In this document: piece by piece, positions 50,613-63,764 of the stretch
How positions within the stretch are numbered: the stretch's first letter is position 1
Layout: the number at the start of each line of letters is the position of its first letter
Source: Todiramphus chloris collaris
Taxonomy: Eukaryota; Chordata; Aves; Coraciiformes; Alcedinidae
NCBI GenBank assembly: GCA_025345505.1
Contig: JANVCC010000130.1
Coordinates: 3,198,453 to 3,262,452 of the forward strand
Direction: 5' to 3'
DNA: 64,000 nucleotides
The notes under the pieces: generated by a model
What the model saw: the letters and a program-made list of their open reading frames with translations, nothing else
What the model was told of the DNA's origin: nothing
The model's database searches: none
Made by a program: the position numbers and the translations under genes

Positions 50613-53600
50613 CTCAAGATGTACATCTGTGCCACAGCAAGCCTAAGGGTAGGATCGAAAGTAGACTTGTAAATGACCAAGTAGCAATGAATCTCTTCCC
50701 CTTCATCAAAAGGACACATCCTGATTGTCACTGGACTTTTATACTAAATTATCTGTGATCAGCGATCCTTAAAGTATGACTCACCTGACAAAATGTAGAC
50801 ATCTAGAATCATTGTAACCAACACCATTGTGAGACTATTTTCTACTATCTTTGAAAAGTGTTGCCAACCAGGAAATATGCAATGACTAGAAAAAAATCCC
50901 AAATACACCTCCATCTCTAAAATAAAGGGAAAGGAAGAGGATTTGGGGATGTATAATTCAGTCAGCCTCCTCTTAGTTTAGGGGGAGACAGTAACATAGA
51001 CGGTCTTTTAACATAGCAAGGAAAACTTTAAGCCAGATTCACTGGAAGGATGAAGTACAAATTGAAGCAGGGGCACAGGTAAATGCCTATAAGGGGGTGC
51101 TCAAGGAACTGTACGATTGAGGGAGGAAAATCTCTTTCAAGAGAAATGAGGGTGACTGGGAGACAACTAAAGTGTCTATGTACAAACGAACATAGTGTGG
51201 ACAAAGGCTTTGTTTGCATTTGAAAAATATGCCACACACCTCTTCCATACCCAAAATGATCTTGTTTTTCCATGGACTTACTGTTCTGTGTGGGTCTTTG
51301 CTGAGGGAAGAATATTTGTTTGAACATCTTTTTGCAGATATGAATAGCAACTATTGCAGTTATCAGATCAAAGTGTGTAAACAAACACTGGGGGTGGGCA
51401 GGCAAGAAGCATACTTGCTATTTGCATCTAGTTGTGTGCTCTGTGCAAGTTATCCTGCTGAAAGCATCTTTGAACTAAATAACTAGGTACACATGCATTC
51501 TGCCTCCATACAATACCTCCCTTAGAGCAACTGGGAAACTGTATTTCTTATAAAAGCTTGAGGCTTCTGCTTTAGGAAGAAACATCACTTATACAGAAAT
51601 ACATAACTTTGGGCTACATGACTCATGCCTGTAAAAATACAGAGTTGAAATGTAGATGAAGAAAAATTTAATGCAAACTAGAGCAGATTTACTTGCTCTG
51701 ATAAGCCCTCATGTTAAGAGTGGAAATACAGCTCAAACCCTCCTAGGCTTCTGTCTTTGCCAGTGTTTAAGCAATAGCCTTTTATGAATATATGATATAT
51801 AAAAATGTAATAACTTCAAAAGAGTAGTAATATTCCAGTTCATTCCTGGCTATCAAACTCAGTTTGGAGCCAGGAATTTCCATACTGCAATTGTTCTGGC
51901 ATCACCACTGGCGGCGATGACTACAGCAACTCTTAGCTGGCCATGCACATATATGGAAAAGCGTTAGGAAAATTATTCAGACAACATCTGTGTCCTACTT
52001 TGAAGTATCTTGCATGCAGCTCTGCACACATCTGTTTAGGAACCTCATCTAAAGGCATTTCCATCTTTTTCTGATTATTAGAGAAAGAAAAAAATCTTCT
52101 TGGATGCTTTCTTCTCTCAGTGTTCTTGTAGCTTCCTCTGTATTTCCCCTAATATTAATTTATCTACAGCACCATACTGAGTCATGAATATACTGTTTTT
52201 CTGAAATAAAATATGAAAGGCAATCACTAGTGCTTTTGATTTACTCAAAGACAACCTGCGGAATGTTTTACTTTTTTTTCTTCAACTGACATGTTCTGAA
52301 CTGTTAAAAATAATAGAGATCTTTGAACTGTGTTTGAGGTCAAAGAAATACAGAAGAAAAAATAAATAACAAAATCTTTGCTTGCACCACATTGGTGAGG
52401 TCAAATCAACAGACACTAATGCCTGCACAGACAACTTTTTATTGGGATTTAAGAGTTTGTGTGGAAGAGAAAGATCATGGTAGGTTAAAGACATAAGGGC
52501 ATGTTTCACTTCAGTATTCACTGCTCGTGTGCCCATCTTTGGAACACTGGAAAAAAGCAGGCGCATTTGTAACAGTCCCAGTTTACTAATGAATTTCACT
52601 AGAAAACCAGAGACATCAGGAATCCAATGGGTGATTCTACAGTAAGGTGTTTCTTTAGACTGCAGACAGCTATAATTTCTGCCTTGGCCGGTTACTGCAC
52701 TTGCCTTGCAATCTGTCCACCTTGCAGAACAGAGCTCCAGCCACATGTACAGCTAGAACTAAAGCACCCTAATGACTACGGCAGGAGAAATACTTGCATT
52801 GCTAAATGCAGTGTCACCTCATCCATCTGCAGTCATCCTGAAGCACCGACTTTGATAAAAATGTCAGAGTCCAGGAACATCAATTGCCTCTTAACATTTA
52901 GCTTGACTGTGGCACTGATACGGCCATCTTTCAGTCTGATTGCTGAATAAAAAATAAGTGGAATTAAGCTAGTCGTAGCAATCAGACACAGATTGAGATA
53001 GTAGGATTACCGTTTTTTAACTTTCTTCTCAGTTAAAAACCTCTGTTTTATCTCCTGACAACTCCTGCAATAGGTTCTGTATTATGAAGAATAAAAAACC
53101 TGCAGCTGTAAGGGGAAAAATTAAGTAAATGCAAAATAAATTGATTGTAGCATTGAAGCAAATTCAAGAGTTGCTGTATAATGCGTATTATTAATTTTCA
53201 TGTTTAATTCATTAAACTTCAGCTTTTTAAAATTTAAATAAACCTTACACTATATATTTTTTCCACTGGCCCAGGGCATTGCAGGTATTCCACATGTGTC
53301 TGAAAACTTATATGCAATTTGTCGCTGCACACACAGGCCCTTGAAAAGTCACACACAAATGCATACACACAGAGGCATAAAATATGCATATTTTCATGCA
53401 TTTTAGAGCAAGCGATGGAAAAGTACTATCCCTTTATTACTTTTAATATTTCTTTTCTCATTTTATTTCTCCTTCCTTACTTTCCCAGATTTTCTTTACT
53501 ACTACCATCTGCTAGATCTCCTCTGTTTTTCCCCACAACCCTCTCTCCCTTACATTGTTCTATACTTAATATATATTGCAAATTTTCCAGGGCCTAGAGA

Positions 53601-56137
53601 GCAATATCCCCTCCAGAAAAATAACCACTCAACCCCACACTCCTTCAGTATTCTTCCTCCTTGACTTTTTTTGCTCCTCTTTCATAAACCCTTTCCTGAA
53701 TTTTTCCCCTTGCCTCTTCTTCAACACTATTGCCCTTGATTCTTTTTTTCAGCAGTAAAGCTTAGATCTCTAAGTTTCTAGCAGTGCACTTAAAAAAAAA
53801 AAAAAAGCTGCTCCTGTTACCTTAGTATATAAGGTGTCTATGCTAAAAATAGCATCACTTGATTAAAGAAAAGATAACTGAGATGCTCATCCATAGGATT
53901 AGTGTCTCAAGAGTAGGCAGGATCAACATAAGATAGATAATAATCCATCCCTGAGTTTCAGTATTACTGTTGCAGAAAATGTGATGAAGTGAGAATATAT
54001 TATGCCCCTTGTGACAGTACAATCAAAAAGAAGAAAGATCTATGAAGGGAATGGTCATTTTGGAAGGCTGTGTGAACATGTACTTTTTCCCTAGTACATG
54101 GATTGAAAGAGATATGTTGTCTCAAATTAGAATTTACAAGGCTTTTTAGGAAGCTGGACACCCATGCAGATTCACTCTTCCTGCCTCAAATATACTGCCT
54201 GCCCTGGGAAAGGCAAATCCCCACTGACACAGTGGAAAGCTGGTAAAACACTGAACACAGCCTTGCTGCCAGGTTCAAACTCAAAATGTGGCTCAGAATT
54301 TCCTAGAGGATTTCTTTCAGCTTTTTTTTTTCTGTGCTGTGTTGTCAAAAGGGCTTTCCCCAAACAGCAGGCCATACAATCCAGATCTTCTTGCCTCATC
54401 TGCAAAACTACAGCAGTTTTCTCCTCCCTTTCAGAAGTAGTTTAACAATGCTCATTGTAGCTGCACTCGCTGGTAACAGTGAAAAACTGAAGTCAGAAAC
54501 TCTCCCGGTTTTAAAATGGGTGAGTGATGCATGAGCAGATGTCTGTCTACTGAACTGCACCCCAAGGAGCTAACAGAATACTGCCTGCTTTGGGGATTTA
54601 TCTGATTCTTGTAACAGTCATCACCAAAAAGAGGCAAGTGAGTCCACATGGATGAGGATAATCTACTTTTTCCATGGAAGACCTAGTTAGTAGGGATGAG
54701 AATGCGTTTGAACCTGTAGATATGGAACCTCTCTTCATTGCCCACCACCCCCAAAATGTCCTACCTCTGAAACTGTGAGGAAAGTGATCATTATGTGGGT
54801 ATGTCAACCTTTTCAAGATAGATCGAATAGCAAGCACTGTGAATTGACAGGTTCAGCTTTATACAGTTCCCAGTATACTGCATGCCAAACAGAACAGCTT
54901 TCCCCATTGCTGTTGGTGAAGAAGTTCAGTGAAGTCTGTTCCTGGACTGAAGTTGAAGACCCTTTGGCTGTGCAGCAGGCACGCCTTGCATCTTTCTCTT
55001 TTTTTTCTTTTCAGATTCATTGCAACTCCATAGAAGACCAAACTGCGGGACCAAGGTGACTCAAGGGAGGAAGGGAGAGGAAAAAGTCATTAATACCCCT
55101 TGAAACAGTAGCTTTGGAAGCAGGAAGTGAGAGGACAAACATGCCATGTAGAATATCACAAGAGGTTTTAAGGAAAACTGTCAGACACAGAGTGCCTCGT
55201 CCTGCCTTCCTTGATGACATCAGTTCAGTGGAGCAGGCCCCTGCAGTATCCAAAATAGGGAAGGACTGGGTTGAAAAGTGTTCTCTCATACAGAAAAGAG
55301 GAAAAGCTGTTTTTCAATCACAGAAAATACTGCATTGAATAATAAAGCCTTTCAGCTAGCTCTCAGATTCAGTCACCCTTGGAAATAGCCATAAGCTCAG
55401 TTTGGCTAGTACCATACAAATAAGCACAGTGATCAGTGACCTTTGCCAAGTGTTTTCTAAAGGTACCATTACCACAGCTTCTGACCCTTTACCAATGACA
55501 GTCAGAGGTTGCAACAAGTCAAAGACACTTTTGATTGTAGCATCCATTGCAACCCATATTAAAAAAACACCCAACAAAATGCTGTCAAAGAAGTCAGTGG
55601 TTATAAGCATCACAAGAAAGGGCTGGGGACTAGAAATAAGGAGAAGCTTTCTGTAAGCCATAAGGAATGAGTTAGGAGCAGCAACTTGTTTTGCTACCTC
55701 TTTATTTTCTTCGATAGGGAGGGATTATTTGTTATCATGGCTTTGGAAGATTCCAGACAGGATGTCTCAGAAGGACAGAGTAGCTCTGCTTTTTTTAGAG
55801 AGGCATGGAAGTACAAAAGTCCTCTTCCTCTTCTCTTCAGACAGGCCCCTCTTAGCAAAACTTTCTCTATAGTAAGGATAAGGAGAAAACTGTCATTCTG
55901 CCAGTACAGAATTATCACCAGCTTTTTTTTTCCTCTTCATATTTATAAATTATAGTGACAAGACCATGAGCTGCAATTCAGGTTTTGCACTTAGGACATT
56001 AAGATCTGTCCCACAGCACTTCTGAAGCCGGGTTGTGCCTGACCGTCTAGCCTTCCTGCAGTCAAGGAGCTTCCAGGGTCTGCTGCAAGCAAGCGCACTT
56101 TCAAAAGCTGGCATGTAGCTAGTTCTGTATAATGTCT
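50613..56137. other. Long unique non-coding stretch
   Basis: I see no exon, RNA gene or interspersed repeat. The 154-residue minus frame at 52282-52746 is the longest in the window but shows no family motif and ends in AT-rich sequence. An A15 run lies at 53792-53806. The interval 53150-53250 is strongly AT-rich with TTAATTTTCATGTTTAATTC words. Confidence 0.5.
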
Positions 56138-56900
56138 TGTCAAGGTTTAGAGGCTGGGCCAGCTACTAGACAAATGACAGATGCACTCTGTAAGATCTTC
56201 CCCCCTGCCAAAGGGGAAGAGAAAGGGAATAAAGTAGAGAGACTTAGCAATTAGAAAACTAAAACAGCTTTAATGATAATAATAAAAAAATGAAATATAT
56301 ACAAATATATACAAAACCAGTATTGAATCCAACCCCCTGATGGCAATTACTTCACCATCACCCCTGATGCTGTGGAGCAGGCACTGGGGATTTCCCAGAC
56401 TGGACTCAGTAGCAGATGGGAACTGTGTTCAGGAGCTGGATTCTGGATCTGGATTCAAGAACACATGGATCAGGTTCAAAGGCAGAATGGACAGAGACCT
56501 CTTCAGACACTGGCTGTTGAAGAAGAGAACTTGACCCTCATCATTGCTCAGCTTTATACAGAATATGATGTATATGGGATAGAATGCTTCGTTGGTCAGT
56601 TTAGGGTCACCTGTCCTGTCTGCTCCTCTCCACAGGTGCGGCCTTTTACTTTCTGCACCCCAAATGTGGTACACAAGATTTAGCAGGGACCTTGTTTTCT
56701 ACAGAAGCAAATATAATCAAGAGCCTTTCTGCACACCGATCCCTGGTAGTAACTACAATCACGCACTATCACTTTTACAAGCAGACATTGTCTGCAAAAA
56801 TATGCTGTTAACTGCAGCAAGTGCAGTCATTTAGAAGAGACTGAGCTGAAAAGTAAAATCACTGAACGGAATTAGTTCGGTTCTAACTCAAACCAGGACA
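56138..56900 (-). mobile_element. 3' LTR of a minus-strand ERV
   Basis: On the minus strand it starts TGTCCTGGTTTGAGTTAG at 56900 and ends AAACCTTGACA at 56138, so it has TG...CA ends and is 763 bp long. A TATA box (TTTATA on the plus strand, 56553-56558) lies in U3. Just upstream in the element, GGAATAATGGGTGGAA is purine-rich and fits a polypurine tract. It is homologous to the plus-strand LTR at 12221 over most of its length. Plus-strand open frames across it are LTR translations and not genes. Confidence 0.88.
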
Positions 56901-58640
56901 TTCCACCCATTATTCCACACCTTTTACATCATATCTATCAGTAGTTTATAATTTCTTTCTACGGAAAAGTTTGTTAAGTTCATTTAGTTCATGATTGCAG
57001 ATTTCCATCACAGCAGTCTCTCAGGGCAGGACAAATGTTATGGAATTTGTCATGGTTCATGCCCACCGTTGCATGTTCACCCCAGGAGGTTACTGGACAC
57101 CACCCAATAAATCTGTCTCTGTCATCACCACTTTGTTATCCTGAAATATACTTATTGAACACTGTTATTATTGTGCAATTAACATCATACAGCTTTAAAT
57201 GGAGTATTCTTACCCAGAGTTAAATCTCCTTGAGTTTCATGTTATACCATTTTTCACCATCATTCACCATGTACTTCTGGGTCCTTCATTGAAAAGAAAT
57301 CCCACAAATAGGTTTGCCTTTGCCTGAAGCAGGAAATACTTGCAGTTTTCCCCAACAAATTTCTTTAATATACCATATGGACTTGTATCCACTTCTACTG
57401 TATGTAAAGGGTCTGATTGAACAGGAAAGGCATTCGATTGATAGATCCCCTGGTATTAACTAACCAGGTGGCTTGTGCTAAATGCTTGTCCCAGTGTTTA
57501 ATGTTTCTATCACCCGTTGCTTTCAGAGTAGTTTTTAAGAGTCCATTGTATCATTCAGTTTTTTCAGAGGCTGATGCTCGAGAGAGGATGTGATACATCC
57601 ACTTGGTACCATGTTCTTTGGCCCAAATGTCTACAAAATTGTTTTTGAAATGAGTCCCATCATCTGGCTTAATTTTTTTGGAGTACCGTGTCACCATGAG
57701 ATCTGCCTTTCAAGGCCCAGGATGGTATTCTGGGCAGTGACTTAGGGCACAGGATATTTTTCCAGCCATCTGCTGGTTGCTTCCACCACTGCAAGCACAT
57801 GGCACTTACCCTGGCAAGTCCGGGAAATTGTGATATAATCAATCTGCTGAGCCTCCCCATATTTATACTTTGACCATTTTCCCCCACAGCAGAAAGTTTT
57901 TAACTGTTTAGCTTGTTTGATTGTGGCTACAGTTTCACAGTCGTGGATATGTGCACAATAGCATCCATAGTTAAAATGACCCCTCAGTCAGGAGCCCATC
58001 TTTATGTTGCATCTTTTCCCTGATGTCCTGAAGTGCCATGGGCCCACTGATCTGAAAATAGTCCACCTTTATGTTCCCAGTCTAAGTCTGTCTGGAACTT
58101 TAGCAGCCTGATCCACTTGATGGCTGTTTTGATGTTCTTCAGTGGATAGACTTTTAGGTATGTGAACATCTACATGATGTATATTTACGACTAGTTTCTC
58201 TCTCTGGGCAGCAATATCTTGCCACGCTCAGACGAGTTTACCTCTGTCATGCCAGTTACTCTGCTTCCACTGTTTTAATTACCCCCACAAGGCATTTGCT
58301 GCCATCCATGAGTCACTGTAGAGATAGAGCACTGGACACTGTTCTTATTCAGCAATGTCTAAGACCAGCAGATGGCTTTTACTTCTGCAAAATGTCTTGA
58401 TTCACCTTCTCCCTCAGCTGCTTCTGCAACTCATCATGTGGGACTCTACACAGGAGCTTTCTACCTCTGATGATTTCCTACAAGAGAGAAAGATCCATTA
58501 GTAAACAGCATATTGCTTATCAGTATCTGATAATTGATTACACGGAGGGGCTCCATCATGCATCACTACCTCTTCTGGTGGCATTCCAAAGTCTTTACCT
58601 TCTGGCCAATCCATGATCACTTCTAAGACTCCGTTCACCA
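56901..58640 (-). mobile_element. Decayed ERVL-like pol: RNase H and integrase
   Basis: Read on the minus strand, an RNase H region has a TNGS-type start block at about 58491-58505 and a DSWMAANALW block near 58290-58320. Integrase sequence follows, with QIDYITISRTCQGKCHV encoding the first catalytic Asp at about 57800-57850. The layout (RNase H, integrase, no envelope, purine tract, LTR) fits class III ERVL-type elements. Stops and frameshifts are frequent and no functional frame remains. A 72-residue open stretch (57669-57887) is in a shifted register. Gag, protease, most of RT and the 5' LTR are missing. Confidence 0.8.
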
Positions 58641-59278
58641 GGCTTAGAAATCACCCAAAGAATAGAACAATCATACAGCTGTAATTCCTGTCTTTTGTGG
58701 GTTTGCTTTCTCCTTCCTTCACCACACCAGAAATCACTCTGAAATTAGTATAATATATTTATTTACAAAAACTTCTTCTGTTTTTGATTATCCATGGTCT
58801 GATGGAGCTCAGGAGCTGAATCTCACCCAGACACCTGAACCCAAGCCATTTGTTTGCTTTTCTAGCTTATCAGAGGAAAGCTGCTGCAAAATTTTCTCAT
58901 CTCAGCTATTTCAAGACTCTAGTTACCTAGACCATAGGCATCTCATCTTGCACTTGACCATAAATGATGTAGCTTGCTTTGTAGTGCACTAAAAATGCTG
59001 GGAATCACATTTGTTTTCTCCTTCATTTTTCTGCTCACTCAAGAGGGCAGGACTACCAGCCTGAAGTTCATATTGTCTCTTCAAAGGACTAGAGAAGCAG
59101 AGAAGTGAGAGATTGTAGAATTCACTTCCAGTGAAAATCTAGGAGGGTCTCCCCTGCTCTACCAGAGAATCACCACTGCTCAGACCCTCTCTAGCTATAA
59201 AGGAAAACTCATCCTTATGGCTGACTGCACCAGTCTGCTTTTCATCTACCAGTTAACTTTAAAAAGTTGTCTCAACTT

Positions 59279-59348
59279 CAAAAAAACCCAACTCACAACC
59301 AAACAACAATAACCAAACAAACCCCAAATCCCCAAACAAATAAGAAAA
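59279..59348 (+). repeat. A/C-rich low-complexity block
   Basis: Seventy bases are nearly all A and C, with CAAA and CCAAA words, on the same strand as the blocks at 6742 and 8357. No regular period is visible. Confidence 0.8.
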
Positions 59349-60754
59349 TTCTCTGATAGCTTTTTGTGATCCATAGCCTAGCCTGAATCCCTCATGCAGC
59401 ACATCATCCTTCAGCCCATAAAATATGCTTGAGGGCCAGCAGCTGCTTTTACGCTGTGTCTTGGTATTACTGATTAGACCTTAAAACACCTAGTTTGGGA
59501 CTCTAAACACCTATGGGTGCAAGAGACCTCAGCAGGGGCTTAACTGTCTACTAAAGCTGCTGCTGGTCTTCTCTTTCTCTTGAAATAACCATCTCTCACT
59601 GTGATTGATTTTTTAAATTTTTTTTTTTTTACTGTGGCTTTGTCTTTAGTATGCTCACAAGTATCTCTTAATGATGTAAAACCTGAGCAACATGTTATTA
59701 TTGTCTTTTTTAAAGTTCTATCTGTGGCACTGACTACATCTATCAGACCATCTGATTAATTTAGTGAAATTAATATAAATAAAATTAAGCCCAAGGCACT
59801 GGACTGGAAATTCAAAGCATTTTTCTCAGTTTTGGCCTGATAAATGAAGTTGTACACATTGCTGTTGCCTCTATGCCTCAGTTTTTGCATATATAACCTA
59901 GTAATGAGCTTTAAAACTCAGTTATGAAGTGTTTTGATAGCATTAGTGAAGAAACCTACCACATAAAAAGCTTGGTATTGTTGAAACAAGGAATTCTTAA
60001 AATTGAGAGGCCTATGTTTAAAGACTTGTGAAGAATTAAAAGATGATGAAATTCCTTCCATTTGTGTGGATCTCATTTGCTAGAAGTTGAAAGAAAGAAA
60101 TAAAGGAGTAATCAGGCATATACAGTAGGTTGGGCTGTGGAAGTGGTGGGGGCTGGGTGCCTGCATTGTTTTTCCAACTGCATGAGAATTATGAGCAAAC
60201 TTTGACGTGTATGAGGTTTTCTAAGAAGAGGAAAATGCAGTGAATTTCTTACAGCTGATGTGATCTCCCATCAAGCATGTGCTCTACTGCATTCCAAATG
60301 TGAATTCCCACAGTATTTATGCACCTAAAAATACACACTGCTGCCTAATGGTGCTCTCAAATGTGCAAATCAAGTGCGTACATCCCACTGAAATCATCTT
60401 TCTCTTTAGGGGCTGTGCAAAAACTTAGTAAGTACCTACCTTCACCTGCACGCACCTAAGACACCTTAGAAAACGAGACATTAAGTGAGTCAGGAGTCTA
60501 AGTCCCATCAAATCATCAAGAGTATAGAAGCCGTATTCAGATTGCCTACAGTACTGGTCAAAGATGGATTGAGATGCCTGCTCTAGCATCTTAGTTTGAA
60601 GTAGGACTGGAGGGGAGGTTATTGCTAGACTTCCTACTGTGAAGTCCTAATGTTGTAGCCATTACTGCTGCTGTCCATTCAGCACATCCAGGGATCTCAC
60701 AGCTCTGAATAGCTGGGAACTGTCTCACTAGTCACTGTCACAGTGAGAAGCAGC

Positions 60755-60785
60755 AGGTTGGGTTTGCAGGAGGTTGGGTTTGCAG
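60755..60785 (+). repeat. Two tandem copies of a 16-bp unit
   Basis: AGGTTGGGTTTGCAGG at 60755-60770 is repeated at once, with the second copy lacking the final G. The copies are identical, so the duplication looks recent. Confidence 0.9.
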
Positions 60786-61229
60786 CAGACAAACCAGCTT
60801 CACCTGACATGCTATCACAGCTCTGAATACTTCTGAACATGGAGCATGGGCTTTGTATACCTGTGCACATTTCTTGGGACAGAAGAGAGAGACAAACAAG
60901 AAGCATCAATTCTGTGAGAAAGTCTCCTAATCCAGCTCTGTATGGAAATGTTCCTGTGGAGGTTCAATGAATCTCTGTTGTCAACTTAGATGCTTTTGAA
61001 GGCGTTAGGCAGATTGCACTTAGACTGCATGGCTTTTCCTCAGCTGCCTTTTCACAGACAGACTGGTCCTTTCCAGTACTCTTCCCCCACTCCCATCAGC
61101 TTTCATTTCCCTCCATCAGTCCTGCTGATTGCTTTGTGGATTTTAGGAACTTGCTAGAAAGAAAAGCTTTTTCCTAAATTCCACTACTGTATGCAGCTGA
61201 AATCAGTGTCCATTCAGAGCATGTTTATG

Positions 61230-61740
61230 AAGAATTTTGTTTTGATTTGCAGCTTGTGTAAGCATGCATCAGCCTTACAAAATAGAAAAGATTGCTTATT
61301 GTTCTACATGCATAGAGCAAGACTGCAAGACAACTTCATCCTGTGCAAAAAAAATATATGGGCCTAATTAATTTTCTTTCATTCTGTATTATTATGCAGC
61401 CTTTGTGTTACGCTGGTTTTGAAAATAAAAGTAAGCAGTTTCCAGATCCCTTCCAGAAGATTTAATCTCTATTTCAACCTATTTGTGTTGTTTGTTTATT
61501 TTCAACAGTTTTCTCTGTCGGGACAAAGAAAATACGCTTGGCAGTTTCAAGTTTAATTTATAAATCATTATAGAACTTTCCTATGCAATCTAACAGGAAA
61601 TAGTAATTTTCCTGTATGTCTTGGGATCACCCTGTAGAAAATGCTAATGCACAGTTGTTCTGCAGTGATACATTTAGTCTGTTGTATGATTGAAGCAACT
61701 TGCATAAATAAAGTTCTGCATCTTTGATGTAGCTACTGAA
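61230..61740. promoter_or_regulatory. Candidate conserved non-coding element
   Basis: A repeat-free AT-rich stretch with CCTAATTAATTTTC, TTGTTTGTTTATTTTC and TAATTTATAAATCATTA words. It has low CpG and no reading frame. It resembles deeply conserved vertebrate enhancers in composition and in its homeodomain/forkhead-like motifs. Only the motif content is visible; conservation is not tested. Confidence 0.28.
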
Positions 61741-62250
61741 TCAATGCAAAGGGAGTTTTATGCCAATTTTGCAACTTCCTGGTTCTTGAGACATTCAGTT
61801 GCTGGGAAAATTCCCCCTGGAAAGTTAAAACCACAAATGATCTACTCACAGCAGCCTCCCTTCCTCTCTTTCTGTGGTGTAAAATATTTAAATTGTCAGT
61901 GGCATGTGTATCGGCTGATTCTTCACAGGAAGGGTTAAGTAAGCAGTGGGATTCTTTGTGGGAGTTAATAAGGGATGCTTAAACTTTACACAGGCCAAGA
62001 AAACAATGAGATCCCAGAAACTTGGAACGTATTCTGAGGAAACACATTTATGTACTTAGGTTGTTGTTACAATCCCCCCTTGAGACCTACTATTGACTAC
62101 TTTCAGTGGCAATATAGCCTTTGATCTGACTTAGCATTGATATTCTTATGAAGAAGGAAAAAATTCTAGAAGAAATTCTAAAACATTTGCAGAAGGACCT
62201 GTAAGCCTTTGTGAGTTCAATTCAGCAGAGCCCGGTGGGAGGGAATATGG

Positions 62251-62610
62251 CATCTTGCTAATTAATGGGCTGAATTGTCAGTCGACTTTAAGCTCGCAAT
62301 GGGCTGGTCAACTCCCTTAATCGGCTCGACCCTGCATGGGTCTCTTCTAATACTGCTGTTAGTGCCACATTGTATTAATAATCAAAATTCCAATTAAATG
62401 ACATTTTGCAAGTCTGTCTTACCCACATGCAAATGAAAACTCAAGTCACAGTGGTTGTTGTCTCCCTTTTATAGGATTTTGTGATTCTTATTTTTTAACA
62501 CCTGCTTTTGAGTGGATTTCATTTGCTCAGAGTCTCTTTATAATCCACAACATGCAGCAAACACTACCTTGCAGTTGTCCTATTGTTTTATTTTCATTAT
62601 TTTTATAATG
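62251..62610. promoter_or_regulatory. Candidate conserved non-coding element
   Basis: GCTAATTAATGGGCTGAATT, then a locally CpG-containing segment (GTCGACTTTAAGCTCGC, ATCGGCTCGACC), then TTGTATTAATAATC and an octamer-like CATGCAAATGA at about 62428-62438. CpGs kept in otherwise CpG-poor DNA, together with homeodomain and POU-like sites, make this the best enhancer candidate in the window by texture. It remains inference. Confidence 0.33.
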
Positions 62611-63674
62611 AATGGAACATTTTAAAAAAAAAAGCACTTTGACGAGCAACTGAGCCTCTCTGAACATTTGTGGATTTAATTTCCAGGTGTTGTCAGAATC
62701 TCTTTTTTATAAGTACAGGTCCACCATTTTTGTGCATTTTGATTCACTTGAAACCTGAAACTCAAAATGATTCTCACTTAAAAATAGCACAGTCAACCTG
62801 GTTTGTAAATTGTGCAATCTGCTTTCAGGAGGCAGGAAAAACAGATGAAGAGAGAAAGGCTGCTTTCACAAAAAAAAAAAAAAAAACAGTAAGATGGGCT
62901 AGGTTCATTTCCAGAATGCTTGCAGATCTGATTAGAAGTCATCAGTTGAAACCTGGTCAGTGTTTATAAGTCCAGAGCACAGCTAAAATTTTTGGTTTAT
63001 TTGCTGTAGGGGTGAGATTTTGCTGGGAATATTTTAATCAAAGCCCTCTGCCTAACACATCCTTCAGGAGAGGTTAATCAGTATCTGAAATCTGAGACTC
63101 TCAAATGATCTTTGAAACCATAGAGACATCTAGTAAGAGTGTTGTGCTGCCCTGTGTCACCCCAAAATCTTTCTAATGAGACTCCTTTGACTGGTTCACA
63201 GACCCACATCCTGGTGTGGAAGAAAGCAAGATATTCACTTCTTCTCAGGATCTTCCCTCTAATATTCATAGATTAACTGCTGAATATTAAAGTTCTATCT
63301 CAATTACGAGTTCTGTCTCAGTCTACTCAGTAACTAAACTTTATGATGTTGGATTTAAGAAATACAGTAATTGTCTATTACTGAAACTAAAAATTTTAGC
63401 CCTGATTTTTTTTTTAAATGTCTTCATGCTCTTTCTCTGGCTCTGATTTGTTATGTGCATTCCTTAGTTGTGAGTTGCCTGGGACTGAGAATATATTTTG
63501 TTATTTCTGTCCACATAGTTCTTCACCAAGCAATTTGCACATGGCACAGGGAAGCTGGAGTATATGTCCATAAAATCTCAGGGGATCTTATTATGGAGAT
63601 CAGCTGCATTTTGGAAATGATACTTCTTTTGTGATCAGGTAGCAACTTGCTCACCTGGCCAGGGTCATGTTCTC

Positions 63675-63764
63675 AGTCAGCAGGGGTTGAAGGTTGGACT
63701 AGATGATCTAGAAGGTCTCTTCCAACCAAAGACATTATGTGATTCTGTGACTCTGTGACACTGT
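63675..63764 (+). mobile_element. CR1 LINE 3' end, plus strand
   Basis: GGTTGGACTAGATGATCTAG, AAGGTCTCTTCCAACC and the GTGATTCTGTGACTCTGTGA tail form a CR1 3' terminus. About 90 bases survive and it has no coding potential. Confidence 0.92.

Larger units (their letters stand above)
58641..63674. other. Unique non-coding DNA with possible regulatory stretches
   Basis: No coding exon is recognised. A/C-rich sequence at 59279-59348, a 16-bp tandem repeat at 60755-60785, an A17 run at 62870-62886 and two candidate conserved stretches are listed separately or named here. The first few hundred bases could still hold unrecognisable ERV remains. Confidence 0.5.

Noticed and set aside
52282..52746. 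154-residue minus-strand frame, the longest in the window
   Set aside because: No family motif, no splice or promoter context, and a low-complexity aromatic-rich tail. At this window size one such frame is expected by chance.
57669..57887. 72-residue open frame in the ERV as an intact integrase piece
   Set aside because: It is in a register shifted from the recognisable integrase motif, so it is a by-product of decay.
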